Assembly (NCBI GenBank): GCA_905221605.1
Contig: CAJNDS010002299.1
Location: 220,001 to 284,000 of the forward strand
DNA from: Symbiodinium natans
Taxonomy: Eukaryota > Sar > Dinophyceae > Suessiales > Symbiodiniaceae
Length of the DNA: 64,000 bases
Direction: 5' to 3'
How positions within the stretch are numbered: position 1 is the stretch's first letter; each line of letters starts with the position of its first letter. The translations under genes were made by a program, and so were the position numbers. Shown here one piece after another: positions 1 through 11,900 of this stretch. The notes beneath the pieces are model-generated. The model was not told the origin of the DNA, searched no databases, and was given only the letters and a program-made list of their open reading frames with translations.

Positions 1-2500
1 TATGTTCAACTACATACTGACATACTGCAGCCAACGCCAAGTTGGACAGCTGCTTGCTGGGGATGCGACAGTCTCCTGGCGTGACGGCTGACATGGTGAA
101 CAGCACAATACCCTTGTTCATACCATGCAGCCTCCGATACATGACGCTGATGCCACCCCCCCCCCCCCAGATTTTGCAGCCAGATGAGGCCTGAGTCTCC
201 GCTTTCGATATGGAGGTGCCGCCGAGGACACAGATGATTGGCTTTGATGGCAGCTCCTTCCTGGCCGGAGGTGTGTATTCATAGTGTGGTTATGTATAGA
301 CTATCGACTTTGCCCATTGAAACCTGTGATATACCTTGCCTGCCGGGGACCGCTTTGTGGTCGCGGAGCCCTAAACCCTAACATATCCCCCTCCCCCCCC
401 ACCCTCCGCAAGGGGCCTCAGGCGCCGGACCGAGTCAATGGCCGATTCCGTTGGGAAGCGCTCTTCCACGCAAGTCCCTGGTCACGTGGGGGGGTTGAAC
501 TAGGTGCCTTATCGAGTCTGTACAAAGTGTGTGTGTGTGTGTGTGTGCATGTATGTGGACGTATCTTTATCTCTGTCTCTGTCTGCCGTTGCATGTATAC
601 TAGATATGCATACATATGTATGTATGTATATATATATATATACATATTTGTATGTATATCTCTTCTTCGTCTACTCAACGAAAAGGCCCCCCCCCCCCCC
701 GAAAGGGACGGCCCCCCTCGGACTTTGCGCGGTTGCAAGGAGACCCGGAGGTCAAGGGGTGGGGAGATGTCATATAAATATACTCTCTCTCTCTCTCTCC
801 CTCGCTCTCTTCCTCTTCCCGCTGTTTTCCGTAGCGTCGCTTTGGGCGGGCACACGTATGGAGCCACATCACAAGGGTGAAAGGGTTTAGGGCGCTGAAG
901 AACCACAACAATGAATGAGCCAAGGCTGCAAGCTTCCTCTGTGACAGGTTGTGGGAGGCCCTGAGATCCACTTTGGGAGGTTTTGGAGTAAACTTCTAAA
1001 CTTTGGCTGCTCACTGCCGGGACCGTGAGAGTCATCGAACACCGGCTGCACCTCGGGCAACAACAAGAAGTATTTGATGATCTATGAACACAACTTGGTG
1101 CATACACCTGAGACTCCATTTCCTTGAAGCTTAAGCTGCAGTAGCAAGCCGTCTGCACATGGTTCAGGGTCTACAGGACGGCCTGTCTGGGTGCCCTGCA
1201 AGTTCCACAAGCCCAATGAAGCTCGCAATCCGGATTCTGGATTTTCGTGCAGCCAGGAAGCAGAGCATGAGGTTCGTCACAACGAGAAGCGCAACTCGTC
1301 ACAGCGAGAAGCGCGTCTCCTGAAATACGCGTGAGCTCACGAACTCTCTGGCGAGTCAAGCCTTACTCAAGGTAGCTGTTTACAGGCTATTGAAATCTGG
1401 TGCGGATTGGCTACGCTACTAGCTGCAAATCAAATGACATGCCCATGTCTGCTTTTTTCGTAAGTTGGACAGGGGAATCATGACAGGGCAGCGCCACTTC
1501 GCAGCATTTGTGCATGTGGAACTGTTAATTTTCAATATTCACCGGCATGAAGGTAAATCACAAAATGCAGCTGAAAATTAAGGATTGTGCTTTGGGAGAC
1601 TACGCCAAAAAGCCCTATAGAAATGCTTTCAAGCAACAATGTAAACCCAACGCGAAACGATAAGCTCCCTTACACAAAGCATGTCGACATGTTCCTGAGG
1701 TCATGGGTGATGGACACCAAGAAAAAGTAAACTGCAAGGTTGGCCGCTTCCCCTCATGCATCTGGCCTGTTCGTTCGGAGATTGCTTCTCCTGCCCTGCA
1801 GAAACTGAAATTCAGAACTGGGTTCATGGCCACAATTCCTGTTTTCAGCACCATTTTGAGATAAGAAAACGGAACTTTTAATTTGGCGTGCCTTTTCCGC
1901 ATGAACTCCAGGCAAAACCAAGGTTCTTTTGCTCAAAATGCAGCATGCCGAGTTTTTGGTCGCATGCCGAATTTCTGCCCAAAATCATGGAAATCATGGA
2001 TGTGGAGAGTTGTTGCGACTGCCACATTCCTTAATTTCAGTTCCGTTTTCTTTTAAACAGATGGAGCTGAAATTAAGATGGCATCAGGAATTGCAGTCAT
2101 GCAACCCAGTTCTTAGTTTCAGTTCGGTTTTTGTTTAAGTAGTCTGAGCTGAAACTAAGGAGCCTGGCAGGTCCTGGCAGGTCTTGGCAGCTGACTTTCG
2201 CGGTTGGCTGCCATTGGCTGCCACCAGCCCTCACCACACCCTAAAACTGCGTTCTGACGCTGCAGGTTGCTACACGTCTGAAGCATTCAGGCGCAAAGAC
2301 TTGCTGATGACCAGAAACAAATCAAAACAAAAACAAATCGGACATCGCCCTGCGTTCTCGGCAAGCAGCTTGCGCAGGTTCAAAGGCTGCTGCCTTCTTT
2401 CTAAGGTTACATCATTGATATCAATCAAAAATCTGAGGTTTCTCTGCAACCACGAGCTGAAAATCAGGCCCTTTGACCGAACCTTAATTCAGCCCCCGTT
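1..2500. other. Non-coding stretch with microsatellites and foldback repeats
   Basis: No convincing gene is visible. The stretch holds a C13 run at 156-168, a short CCCTAAAC motif near 370, a (GT)n tract at 526-547, an (AT)n tract around 616-652, a C14 run at 687-700 and a (CT)n tract at 783-800. Open frames across 284-1158 run through these low-complexity tracts on both strands and are not credible coding sequence. The hairpin repeats at 1803-2159 are listed separately. Confidence 0.6.
2030..2159. repeat. Two tandem hairpin repeats (~82 bp period) with a related inverted copy upstream
   Basis: Positions 2030-2040 (CTTAATTTCAG) pair with 2067-2077 (CTGAAATTAAG). Positions 2112-2122 (CTTAGTTTCAG) pair with 2149-2159 (CTGAAACTAAG). 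Both hairpins have 11-bp perfect arms and a 26-nt loop, and they are offset by exactly 82 bases, so this is a duplicated foldback unit. The second stem carries a compensating change: the variable base differs in both arms. The sequence between the hairpins recurs in inverted orientation at about 1803-1862. It is probably a small non-autonomous repeat; there is no coding potential. Confidence 0.7.
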
Positions 2501-2523
2501 TTTCTTGCAGTGAATTTGGAAAT

Positions 2524-2715
2524 TTAACATGTGGAACTTGTGCACCGTAGGTTGCGACGGAAACGCAACGCCGACAAAGCTTCGTGAGGAACTGGTGCTT
2601 CTTGCTCTTCGCGCACGTCAACCTGGCAAGAACTTGGCACAGCCACGTCTGTAGATGCTGCAAACGGACTTGCTGGTACCAACTCCGAGCTTGTATCGCA
2701 GCCTAGGCAGCCCAT
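2524..2715 (-). CDS. Candidate small protein or first exon beginning MGCLGC, function unknown
   Basis: A 63-codon open frame starts with Met-Gly-Cys-Leu-Gly-Cys, which fits an N-myristoylation/palmitoylation signal (Gly2 with Cys3 and Cys6). It continues with an acidic stretch (VDVREEQEAPVPHEAL) and ends in a basic, Cys-containing tail before TAA. Many codons end in G or C. No domain is recognised. The frame could be a complete small lipid-anchored protein or the first exon of a longer gene whose later exons I cannot identify. Length alone is not significant in a 64-kb window, so this call rests on the N-terminal motif and composition. Confidence 0.3.
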   Translation of the reverse strand: MGCLGCDTSSELVPASPFAASTDVAVPSSCQVDVREEQEAPVPHEALSALRFRRNLRCTSSTC

Positions 2716-2854
2716 AGCCGTGGTAGCAAAAAAAACACTCCAGCCTCGGCCTCCTCTTCCTCGCAGGGTGCTTCGAGGGCCTGCCAGCTAGAAGCTGCCC
2801 CCGCCCCTCATAACTCTGCGCGTGCAGGCCGGCTCATTTCTCCACCTGCCCTGC

Positions 2855-3061
2855 TTGCTCCTTGGGGGACGAGTTCTAGTGATCTCTGCCAAGGCGAGGC
2901 AACGGGAGCAAATGAAGAGGGAAAGAGCAGAGTTCCCAAAGCCCAACCTCAAACCCATGGATCCGCCTCCAGGTCTGGCAAGTCCATCCTCGGCTGCTTC
3001 GGATGCTGGGGAAGTCAACAACACACATCAGCACATAGGGCTCATGCTGGACTCGCTCTAG
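2855..3061 (+). CDS. Candidate 3' terminal exon on the plus strand, function unknown
   Basis: The frame reads through a basic helix-like segment (AKARQREQMKRERAEFPK) and a Pro/Ser-rich stretch to a TAG stop. The codons have regular protein-like composition. No homologue is recognised and the opposite strand is also open here, so strand assignment is uncertain. If real, it would be one of very few plus-strand coding segments in the window. Confidence 0.2.
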   Translation: MLLGGRVLVISAKARQREQMKRERAEFPKPNLKPMDPPPGLASPSSAASDAGEVNNTHQHIGLMLDSL

Positions 3062-3099
3062 TGTCATTGCCCACTTGATGCTTTAAAAAGACCGGGCTG

Positions 3100-6000
3100 G
3101 TTCAGTGTCACCCCGTACCCGCTGTATCGTGTTTTTTGCTCTGGGTGCTGGGTTATTCAAGGGGCTGCAGCCTGACTCTATCTTCTTTCCCTCCGCACTA
3201 GGGAGCTAAAGCTATAAAGCTCTCTTGAACTTCCTTGATGGCTTCGATATACAGGTACCCTCTATCAAGGCCCGGTGCCGAGGGAGGAGCGCAGGAAGGT
3301 TGAGGCATAAAGTGCCTTAAGGCTTCCATGTTTTAGACTGCAATTTAGACTCTTCGACGAACCTTAGGAATCATGCGGGTTTCTTTGGGGTGTCGTTTTT
3401 CAAGCTCCTTCAATTTAGACAGGTTAGGGGGGGGAGGGGGGGCAGGGGGGGCAGAGGAAGAAGCTTGTCCGAGCATCTGCAATCCCGACATCTTGCTCAT
3501 CTCCGACACCGCCGCAGACCCAATGCCCTGCCAGGGACGCGTCACTGTCCCCCAAACAGATGCCCCCAATGAACGCACGTGAGATCCTTGAGCTGTCGCT
3601 GAATCTACTGAATCTACTGGCATTCGGGCCATCATGGCCATTAAACCTCATGGCCGTCAAGCCCTAAAGCCAGCCGAAAGTATAAGGGAGTCTGAAGTGC
3701 GAGACGGGTGGCCATCGGCTCCTCCTGTATCCAAAGCATGGGGTCATGGGGTTTCGAACATTGGGATCGGGGTCATGAGCCACAGATTTTCATTCTTGCT
3801 TGTGTGTCGGCTACACTCCTACTTCGACCCTGCATCTCCAGCGACAACACTGTCCAGCACAGCATCAGCAAGAGCAAGACGACAGAATCAGTTCAAAGGC
3901 AGGTGAGAAGTGCTCTGAGAAGTACATGGCTCAACTGATGCCTCCTGCGCACGTCCACCGTCACCAGAGACGACGACGGTGCACTCGTCACCCAAGCCAA
4001 TGCTCCTGAGGCATGACATTCTGCGAACAGGCCTCACTTTCAATCTCTCACAACCAAATCTGAACACACGTGCAGCCTCACCTCACCCTCCGGTGCAGCA
4101 TTGCGAAGACCAAGCGGGGTCTGCCTCAGCGACATTCGGAGTTGCACATGTGGGGAAATTCTCATGCCGCTTGAACTGACAGGCAGCGAACAAGCAAGAT
4201 GCATACTGGACTGTCTATGGATTAGGTGGAAGGCAAAGCCTTTCAGAACTCCTTGCCAGGGCTTGGCGAGCTGTGCGTGTACGGCCCTGAGCACTACGGT
4301 ACAAAAATCTCATGACTCATACTCACCCTTTAATATAGAAAGCCTGAATCGTCCTGCATTACAAGGCTTCGTGGTTCAACAACGATGCAAATCCCGACAG
4401 GTCTGGCCATGCGAAGCGCCATGTCATCCAAGGCATGCATTCTGCTCCTAAGCTCTCCACCAGGATGGGCTATCCTATCACCCCCCCATAAACAGCCCTG
4501 TCAAGGCACTTGTTTAAGGGTTATAGGCAGTTATAGGGCCGAATAGCCCATCCTGGCACTCAGCATCTCGCGTACGGCATCACGTAGCGCACTGCGCACG
4601 GCAACACCCGGAGGGCGCGCCTGCAGGATTGTATAGAATATGATCGGCGGTTAGGTTGCTGTACATACTGACAGAGTACGATGTACGGTTTGTATCAAGA
4701 AGCGGCATTTGGGGTACATTGGGATCTTTTCGAACTTGATGTGGCAAGTGTGTCCCACAAATCCCAACCCCATGCAGAATCCAACCCAGCAAGCTCCTGC
4801 ACTCTGAACCTGAATTACCTATAGAACATCAGACAAGTGCTCGGACGGAACCTCAAGCCATCCCAAGCCGAAATTTAAGCATTTTGTCATGCAGGCATGG
4901 GCATGCCTTGTTCTTCTGCGATGCTTTGCCACCGCAAACGCCGGGATTCTCGCCGGCCTGGTCAATGGTCGAAGCTTTGGTGCGCAGTACGTCTCCCGAG
5001 CATGTTGGAAGAGCCGTCGCAAACTGATGCCTGAAGCGCCGATTCCAAACCCTGGAGGCCAAACCCTGCTTCTGGTCTCGAAGTCTAGCTTTGGGATGTT
5101 TTTGGGTTTAGGGTTTAGGAACTTATTAGGAACCCTAAACCCCACACCCGTGTGATGCACTTGAAAGCCTCCGTCCCGTCGTGATTGAATCCGGCATGGC
5201 CCAGCTTTCGGTTGCTGGGGTGACCCCAGACGTAGAGGCGGTGGTCCCGGGTGATCCTCGGTTTGTTGGTTTAGGGTTGGGAAGCAATGGATCATCGTCT
5301 GCTGATCTCCAGCACAGTGAGTGCGTGAAGAGAGCGAGAGCGCGATGTGTGCGTAGACATGAAAAGCCACATTTTCTTAAATGCATGGAAAGCAAAAGAA
5401 AGAAAGAGAGAGGGGGAGAGAGCGCGAGAGAGGTCGAGAGCGATAAATGTACTCCGCTTCCTCTGCTCGCAAAGTACAATGCGATATAGGGCTCTTGCAA
5501 AGGGGGCCAATTCTCTGGCCAGATACCAAAAAGCCCCAGCCCTGAAAATACGACTTAGAACCTCTATTTTAGTCAGAGCCCCTAAACAGATCTTGGGCAG
5601 AAAGCATGTGAATCCAATCCATGCAGCATCGCAGAGTGCCAGCGCCCAGCGAAGACCCGCGCACCGCCTGAAGTTTCGAGGGCCATGGAACCTAAAGGCC
5701 ATGGAACCTAAACGTCTCACTGGAAATACTGGGGTTTTTGCCACCCGCCTAGCTGCTAGGCGGGTGGCAAATACTAGGGTTTAGGGTGTAGGGTTTACTG
5801 GAAGCTTCTGCCTTAAGACTCCGATAAAACCTTTCACCCCCTGGGGACCCCTTCCTCGATTCCTCCAACCTTCCGTCCGACAAGTATCTCGCATCCTTTT
5901 GGAGCCGTAGAGTCTTGCAGGTGTTTTTCCCAATACAGGAAGCCAAGAAGTACCAATATCACCCCTTCTAGTCCCTAGAAGATGACATAAGCTACCCACA

Positions 6001-7200
6001 TTGATGATGGCATACCGTGATCAGCAAGCTGCAGGAAATTGAGCACTTTCAGCAATTACCCTCATAGCAATTTTCGCAGCCGAAGCCCCCAAACCCTAAT
6101 CGGTAACCACGTGCTGTCAAGTGGCGCTCTGGCTGGTAGGATGTGGTGCCGTCGTGGTGGGGAACGGCCTTGCAACCCGCGACCGCGAAAACAAGGGTGG
6201 CTTTAGAGTTCAGGAAGGAGTCGTCTGGAAGGGCAGGAGTTTTGGGTTTGAGGGACTTGGATTTGGAGGGGGAATGAGTTTGGTCAAGTAGTTCCGTCAA
6301 TAAGGACATTAAAGAAGTTTGCATTCATTCGCTACAAAACTGGCACGCACGTCCATAACATGGCAAGCAATGCACTAACCTTCTTGTCACTTGGTCAGCT
6401 GCAAAGTCTAGCCAAGTGCACACGCTCAAAAAGCGTGCGCGCTGACAATGAGACAGAGGACAGTCACCGACCACACACACACACACACAAACGTATCAAA
6501 CAGATGAAATGAAAATCAACCCTTGCATATACAAGTATACACCTGTAATCTACTGTTAAGCAAGGCTGATTTCACATGAGTCATGAATCATGAATGCCCG
6601 CGGATCAGCTGAACAGATTCTGATGCGCTGACACCCGTGTGATCTTTACTTTACTGGCATTGCTAGTTTTCAGTTCATGCAGTAATGCGGGTCTGTCCCG
6701 TCAGTCCCAGGCCCCGAGAATACAACCTTCCAAGAGAGACATCAAGAGCAGTAGGGAACACCAAGATTGAAACAAGCGCAGCCGCATAGGCCAACACAAA
6801 TCTGCGACACCACGCAGTGCATCGAAGATCATAATCGCAGTCGCCACGCCAATGCAGTTGGTCAGCTGCTTTCAGCCCGCTCAAAAGTTCATTGCACAAA
6901 GGGAAGCCCCAAGAAACATGCCGTACTGTACCGAATTGCCCCGTAAGCTGACCTGAGCGCCTGGCGCGCTCCACGGGCACGAAGCGCACGCGTTGCACAG
7001 CACAGCCAGTGATGTGCCCAGACCCCACAGCCTCTGGGACCCCGCACCTGAGTTTAAAGGCTGTGTGTTGAGTTTGTGGAAGTTGCAGCCCACGACCTGT
7101 CCGAGCTCAGCGCAGTTACCTGAAAAGTTAGAAGCAGGTTGCAACCACATGGCTGAAGTTGCTACGCACATGGGCACTGTGTTGGCAACCTGTTCTGTTC
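3100..7200. other. Mostly non-coding DNA with scattered telomere-like motifs
   Basis: No supported gene. The stretch contains a foldback at 4460-4556, GTTTAGGG-type motifs around 5105-5150 and 5775-5795, a purine-rich (GA)n tract around 5395-5445, and an (AC)n tract around 6473-6488. A minus-strand open frame at 3345-3641 has a proline run, then a lysine/glutamate-rich end (KLKELEKRHPKE). It could be an exon but lacks a second line of support. Confidence 0.5.
4460..4556. repeat. Foldback element with 14-bp perfect arms
   Basis: Positions 4460-4473 (CCAGGATGGGCTAT) are the exact reverse complement of 4543-4556 (ATAGCCCATCCTGG). The loop of about 69 nt contains a C run and a TTATAGG direct repeat. 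There is no coding potential. Compare the foldbacks at 42041-42132, 49205-49330 and 49412-49504. Confidence 0.65.
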
Positions 7201-7246
7201 ACAACCTGCCCTGAGGCACGGAATCCTGAAGCTGAATTGTTTAAAT

Positions 7247-8799
7247 TCAGTGCAGCGGCTGCCCGGCAAGGTTCTCCCCGAAGGCATAGAGGCGGCCATC
7301 CTCACCAAGTAAGGGTGGAGCTTCGACCCCCCCCCCCCCCCCCCAAACCGCAAACCCTGTTGCCTTGAAACCCGAAATCAAGCCCTGAGCCAGCCAGCAG
7401 CATTCCTCGTCCAGCAACAAGGAGAATCGTTCGCCGCAGGCGATGTCAATGACAGCCTGAAAACCCATGTCTTCGGGCACAGGCTAGGGCTTGAAATGGT
7501 TTCGTACTCTTCTCGATTTGTGCGTTCTGACCGTTCTGGGTTTAGGAGTTTAAGGTGCGAGGATGTAAGGAGTTATCACGTTATCGGCCCCGAGGAAAAA
7601 CTTCCCAGATAAAAGTAGAAATCCCCCTTAAACGGACCCCCCAAGGTGTCATCTTGCACTTCCTCCGTGCCATGAAGCATGCATGGGCATCAGAACGTGT
7701 GAAGAAATTTGAGCTTCAAGCTAAGGTCTTGAAGGGCTCGCAAGTATGAGACGATGCAACAAGCTTTCGCAGCCTGGCTCGACGTGTTCCCCGCGCCTTC
7801 GGTCTGTCATCTGTCTCCTTCTTGTTGGCCGCGTCCTACGAGAACTTGCAATAACATACAAACATCCGCAAAGCCGGGCCTGTACCAACATGGAGAAGCA
7901 CACGACCAACTCTCCTGTGCAGCTCGAGAAGCTGCCTCTTGTGGGAGAACGACTCGTCCCGGAACTTGGAAAGGACAGGCGCGTGTTGCAACAGCGACTG
8001 GTGGGCCGCAGTGCGTTTCTTGCCAGCCCGGACTCCAGCCAATCTAGCCGCTAGCCATCGAGCCAACACCCAAGCCCTTGCCTTAATCCTGAACCACATT
8101 GAAAAGGCCTGGAAGTTGCGAGGTTTCTGCATGCAACGGGCTGTGCGGTGCCCGCCGATCGATGGGGGCCTGCACAGAGAGCCAGTTCTGGTTTACTGTT
8201 CAGGAGGAGGAATGCCATGACAAGCAGTCCTACCATTCGCAGAATTCTCCTTCCCCTGATGAAGCCTCCCCCCCCCCCCGCCCGCCCTCGGCAAATTACA
8301 GCATGAGACCGGTCAGCCCCTTATCTATTGGGAGGTGTTGCAGAATAAGGCTGAAATGAAAGAAAGAAATGTAAGGCAATGTAAGGCCAACATTTGCCTG
8401 GGCTGGACTCAAGGGGACTCAGAAGCTTTTCGTGGAGCTCAGGGATGTTAGAGACCTCCATGGGCCCCCGAAACCCCAAACCCTGAGGCGATGGCGTTGC
8501 CCATCTCGCCGTAGGTACTGTCGCCCCAGGCCTCGTCACTTCCGGCTCACTGATTTTCTTGGTATTATGTTGCTCTTTTGTTTTAATACTCTTTTACTAT
8601 TATACTATTCTTCTTTTCTACTTTTATTGTGGTATTGTATAAATATACCAACAAGTTGTTACATTATCATATTATTCCGTTATTCTACCAATATCAGGGT
8701 CTGGAATTCACATCGGATGCCATACACTCCAGAGCACTACGCCAAGCTGAGCGGCAAAAACTTCTCCAGCAGCGTCCAAGGCCAAGCCGAAGGCTGAGC
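7247..8799 (-). CDS. RCC1-repeat (regulator of chromosome condensation-like) protein, partial, five exons seen
   Basis: Five minus-strand pieces join in frame into one RCC1 blade and a half. They are 8799-8756 (GSAFGLALDAAGEVF), 8531-8496 (AWGDSTYGEMGN), 8455-8411 (VSNIPELHEKLLSPL), 7456-7406 (AVIDIACGERFSLLLDE) and 7300-7259 (DGRLYAFGENLAGQ). The joined text shows the RCC1 signature twice: small-residue Gly, then S/F-x-L-x-L-D-x-x-G-x-V/L-F/Y-A-W/F-G-x-N/S-x-x-G. The spacing from the first WG to the next FG is about 50 residues, as expected for this family. The inferred donors are GC, GC, GA and GA, all with AG-G acceptors. The 8495-8456 intron would be only 40 nt, so that join is the least certain. 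The last frame runs to a TGA at 7249-7247, which may be the true stop or follow another donor. Upstream exons are not found. RCC1 proteins act as exchange factors or scaffolds; the partner here is unknown. Confidence 0.6.
8532..8755 (-). other. Inferred GC-AG intron containing an AT-rich island
   Basis: Removal of this 224-nt segment joins GEVF to AWGDSTYG in the RCC1 gene. The donor is GCCGCT and the acceptor AG is followed by GCC. About 8555-8690 is strikingly AT-rich compared with its surroundings. Confidence 0.5.
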
Positions 8800-8821
8800 C
8801 TAACCTCCTGGTTTGGGATTG

Positions 8822-8906
8822 GTTTAGGGTTTAGGGTTTAGGGTTTAGGGTTTAGGGTTTAGGGTTTAGGGTTTAGGGTTTAGGGTTTGGGGGGGGGGGG
8901 GGGGGG
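8822..8906. repeat. Interstitial telomere-type array (TTTAGGG)n followed by G18
   Basis: About nine uninterrupted TTTAGGG units occupy 8822-8888 and run directly into an 18-G homopolymer at 8889-8906. The array lies immediately upstream (in transcription sense) of the first recognised RCC1 exon, so it probably sits in an intron or leader of that gene. It is the only perfect array in the window; elsewhere the motif is degenerate. Confidence 0.9.
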
Positions 8907-11900
8907 TCAAGGAGCCTATGAAGCATGAAAACTTTGGTGGCTGGTTACATCTTAGAGAAACAATTGTCACAACGAGCCATTGGAATTCTAGTGTTGCTCT
9001 CAGTTGCTGAAACGCTAGATGGAACGCAGTTGATTCAACGCTGTGATTAGCAGCTGATTAGCCTTGCGCCCTGCAGGTCTGTCGTTTTCTTCTGCACGCT
9101 TTCTTATATTGATCTCTAAAGGCCCCTTGATTATTAATTTTCATGTCATGGGAATTCTGGAGAACCTGTCTAGAGGTGGGTGGATCTGTGACTGCGGGTC
9201 GGGTGTATTGTGGTGGGGCTGTGGGAGTGAGGCTGTGTGTGTGTGTGTGGGCGTGGCGTGGGGGCGTGTGGTGACATGATTAATTTCTTGGAAAAGGCTG
9301 CAAAAAACAAACACCAATTTGGAACAATTGAAGAAGGGCCCTTGCCAATGAAGCCTTCGACTGTTGAGCGCGAGCGGCAGGGCCCGGACAGGACGCTCCA
9401 GTCTGAAACGAGGTGTAGGCTGATCCAGCACATCCTTACAAGGATTGAGGGCTGAAGCAAGCTTCTTGTCACAGCGTGCGTCCCACAGCCCTGACATCTG
9501 TTTCCACACCCCGCCATGCCCGTCACCAATGCGAGACTTCCTGAACCAATCTATCATGCTGCTTGCTGGCTGTGCTGCCAACTCAAAAGATCACCTACAT
9601 AGTATCCTGGGTCTGCAAAAAAAGACCATGACTTGTACAATGCCAAAGGGCAGGACATGGACAGCAGTCTACCTCGCCCCAGAGGTAGAGAAGGTGTTCA
9701 GTCCTCAGCTGAAACAACCTCAATGCGCTCCGGTGCATCCGCAACTCCCGAAATTCGTAGTTTTGGGCTGCTCCGAAACTGCAAACCCCACGAGCTGGCT
9801 ATGGGATGAAACAGCATCAAGGTTGACAGCAATTGTACTGTCCAAATAAGAAATCATCAAACAGCTTGTCCGCTCTTGTACTTCGGCTCCAGGACTTCAG
9901 GAAAACTCGTGGAATCGGAGGGAAGGGAAGAAGCCTAGTCTAAGTTGAGCCAGTGGCGGTGACAAGGGGTGAACCTCAAATAACAACCACAAACCAGCAT
10001 AGACGCATTATGACGCATTGAAATTGGCATGTACGAAATAAGCTCATTTCTGAAGGGCATATGTACAAGCCAGTTTAGCCATTCACCAATGATTTATCAG
10101 AGGGGCTCGCTCCCCCCCGCCCTCCCCCCTTCCCCTCCCGCCTTCTCCCCCCCTCCCTCCCACACCCACACCCTTCCTGGGGATTACAAAAAAGGGGGCC
10201 ATCCCTCCTCTCCGGAAAACTGGTACGTATTGAACAGGGCCACCACAAACCGTGGCGACGGGAGCCTCCTAAACTCTGAATCCGCGATGAAACATGAGGT
10301 ATATGCCTTACTCTCGGGGTATGGGGCTCTTTGGGCAAGACAGGAACAGGGAAACAAGGTCAACAGGAACAGTTGCCGCTGTCGGGGGCTGTTCCAAAAA
10401 AGAGAGAGAGAAATATATATATATATACAGAAATATGTATAAGTATTACTGCAGTCGCAGAAAAACTCAGACTTCTTTTATCGTCGTCACACATCCCGGA
10501 GCCCATGCATGTGCGGGAAGGCCCTTAAGCGCCGTACATAACACAATATAATATTTTATAATATCATATCATATAATATAATATAATGAAATGTACTATC
10601 TCTCTCTGCCGTTGCAGAATACATATATATATATATGTATCTCTATCTATCTTATATGGAATGTTTATAAACATGTGACTGTGTTTTTGGGGGGCGAGAA
10701 TGAGGCCCTGAAAGCTTAGGCCCCATGCTTCCATGGCTTAGATTCCCATTGTTGAGACCAAACCCCATGCGAGCACCTTGCGATAGGGACAGCGTTATAA
10801 GTTGTAAACGTCTCGATACTCCCACAATTCCCGAAGGGATGGAATCAGACTCGAACACGGGGAACATCTCGCGAGCAACAGAAACTCGTAGTCTGAAGCC
10901 CTTCCAGCAACACCATCTCGACCCGGAGCCCGAAAACATGCCCTAACCTTGAATATCCTTCCGATCTCGAGAGCCGGAGGGCTGTGAATCAGACTCAGCA
11001 ACCGCACAGCAGCTACAGCCCATGCGGGCGGCGATTGCAGAGACATTGTGCTGGAACCTGGGATTCGGGTGTATGTATTCTGAAAACTCTACCTCCTGTT
11101 TCTCTAAAAATGAGTCATATTCTTCTGCTCCATACTATATTACTATATGCGATAGTGCAATGGGGTTCAAGGTTTTTGTCTCTTGAAATGTCATACTCGG
11201 AAGAGTCGAGGTTTTGACTTGGCCACATGTGGATTAGTGGGCGTCGCACGTCTCACAGTCTTAAACCCTAAACCCTGTTCCCTAGGCCCTAAACCCTAAA
11301 CCCTGCACTCGGTAAAGCAAGGTGATGAGCAATGGTCTTAAGAAGGAGTGCCGCGAGATCTCCGCAGAGACACACTCTACAAGGGCAAACCCTAAACCCG
11401 AAACCCACACACTGGATGCCGGTGGCAACTTGAAATTAAAGTACAGGGAAGGTGCATAGACTAGAGTCCAAAGTGGACATATATGAGATCGCGGACCTGC
11501 TACTGTTACGTAACCTTACATCACTCTGTCCTGGCCGAAGCTCGGCAGCAGAGTTGGTGTTGGCCGGTCCTGGTGCGACTTGCGTTTGATGATTCATTTT
11601 GACCTCATATTTAGAATACCCCCCGCAAGTGCGCCATCCAATTCGCAAAACGTATCCGTACTTAGAAACTCCTCCGCAATTGCACAATCCTTCCGGGCCC
11701 AGGAGGAGCAGAAGCAGCTGTTTCCTTTATACTGGCTGTGGGTGTAGGGCTGGCCACCAAGGTACGTCCACAGGGTCACTATGTACTTCGAGCGTTTATC
11801 TGAGGACTTCGGGAGTCCATCGATAGATCGGCTTAGTACATGCATAGGACCCTTTTGCATTCGGACTCATTTGAAAATTGCCAGAAACAGGCTTCCAGTG

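Noticed and set aside
826-850. TCCGTAGC resembling the 5' end of the spliced leader
   Set aside because: The match stops after eight bases, and no splice donor or Sm-like site is placed as in a spliced-leader RNA gene.
284-1158. Frames of 128-246 codons on both strands
   Set aside because: They run through GT, AT, CT and C microsatellites; no conserved domain and no consistent codon pattern.
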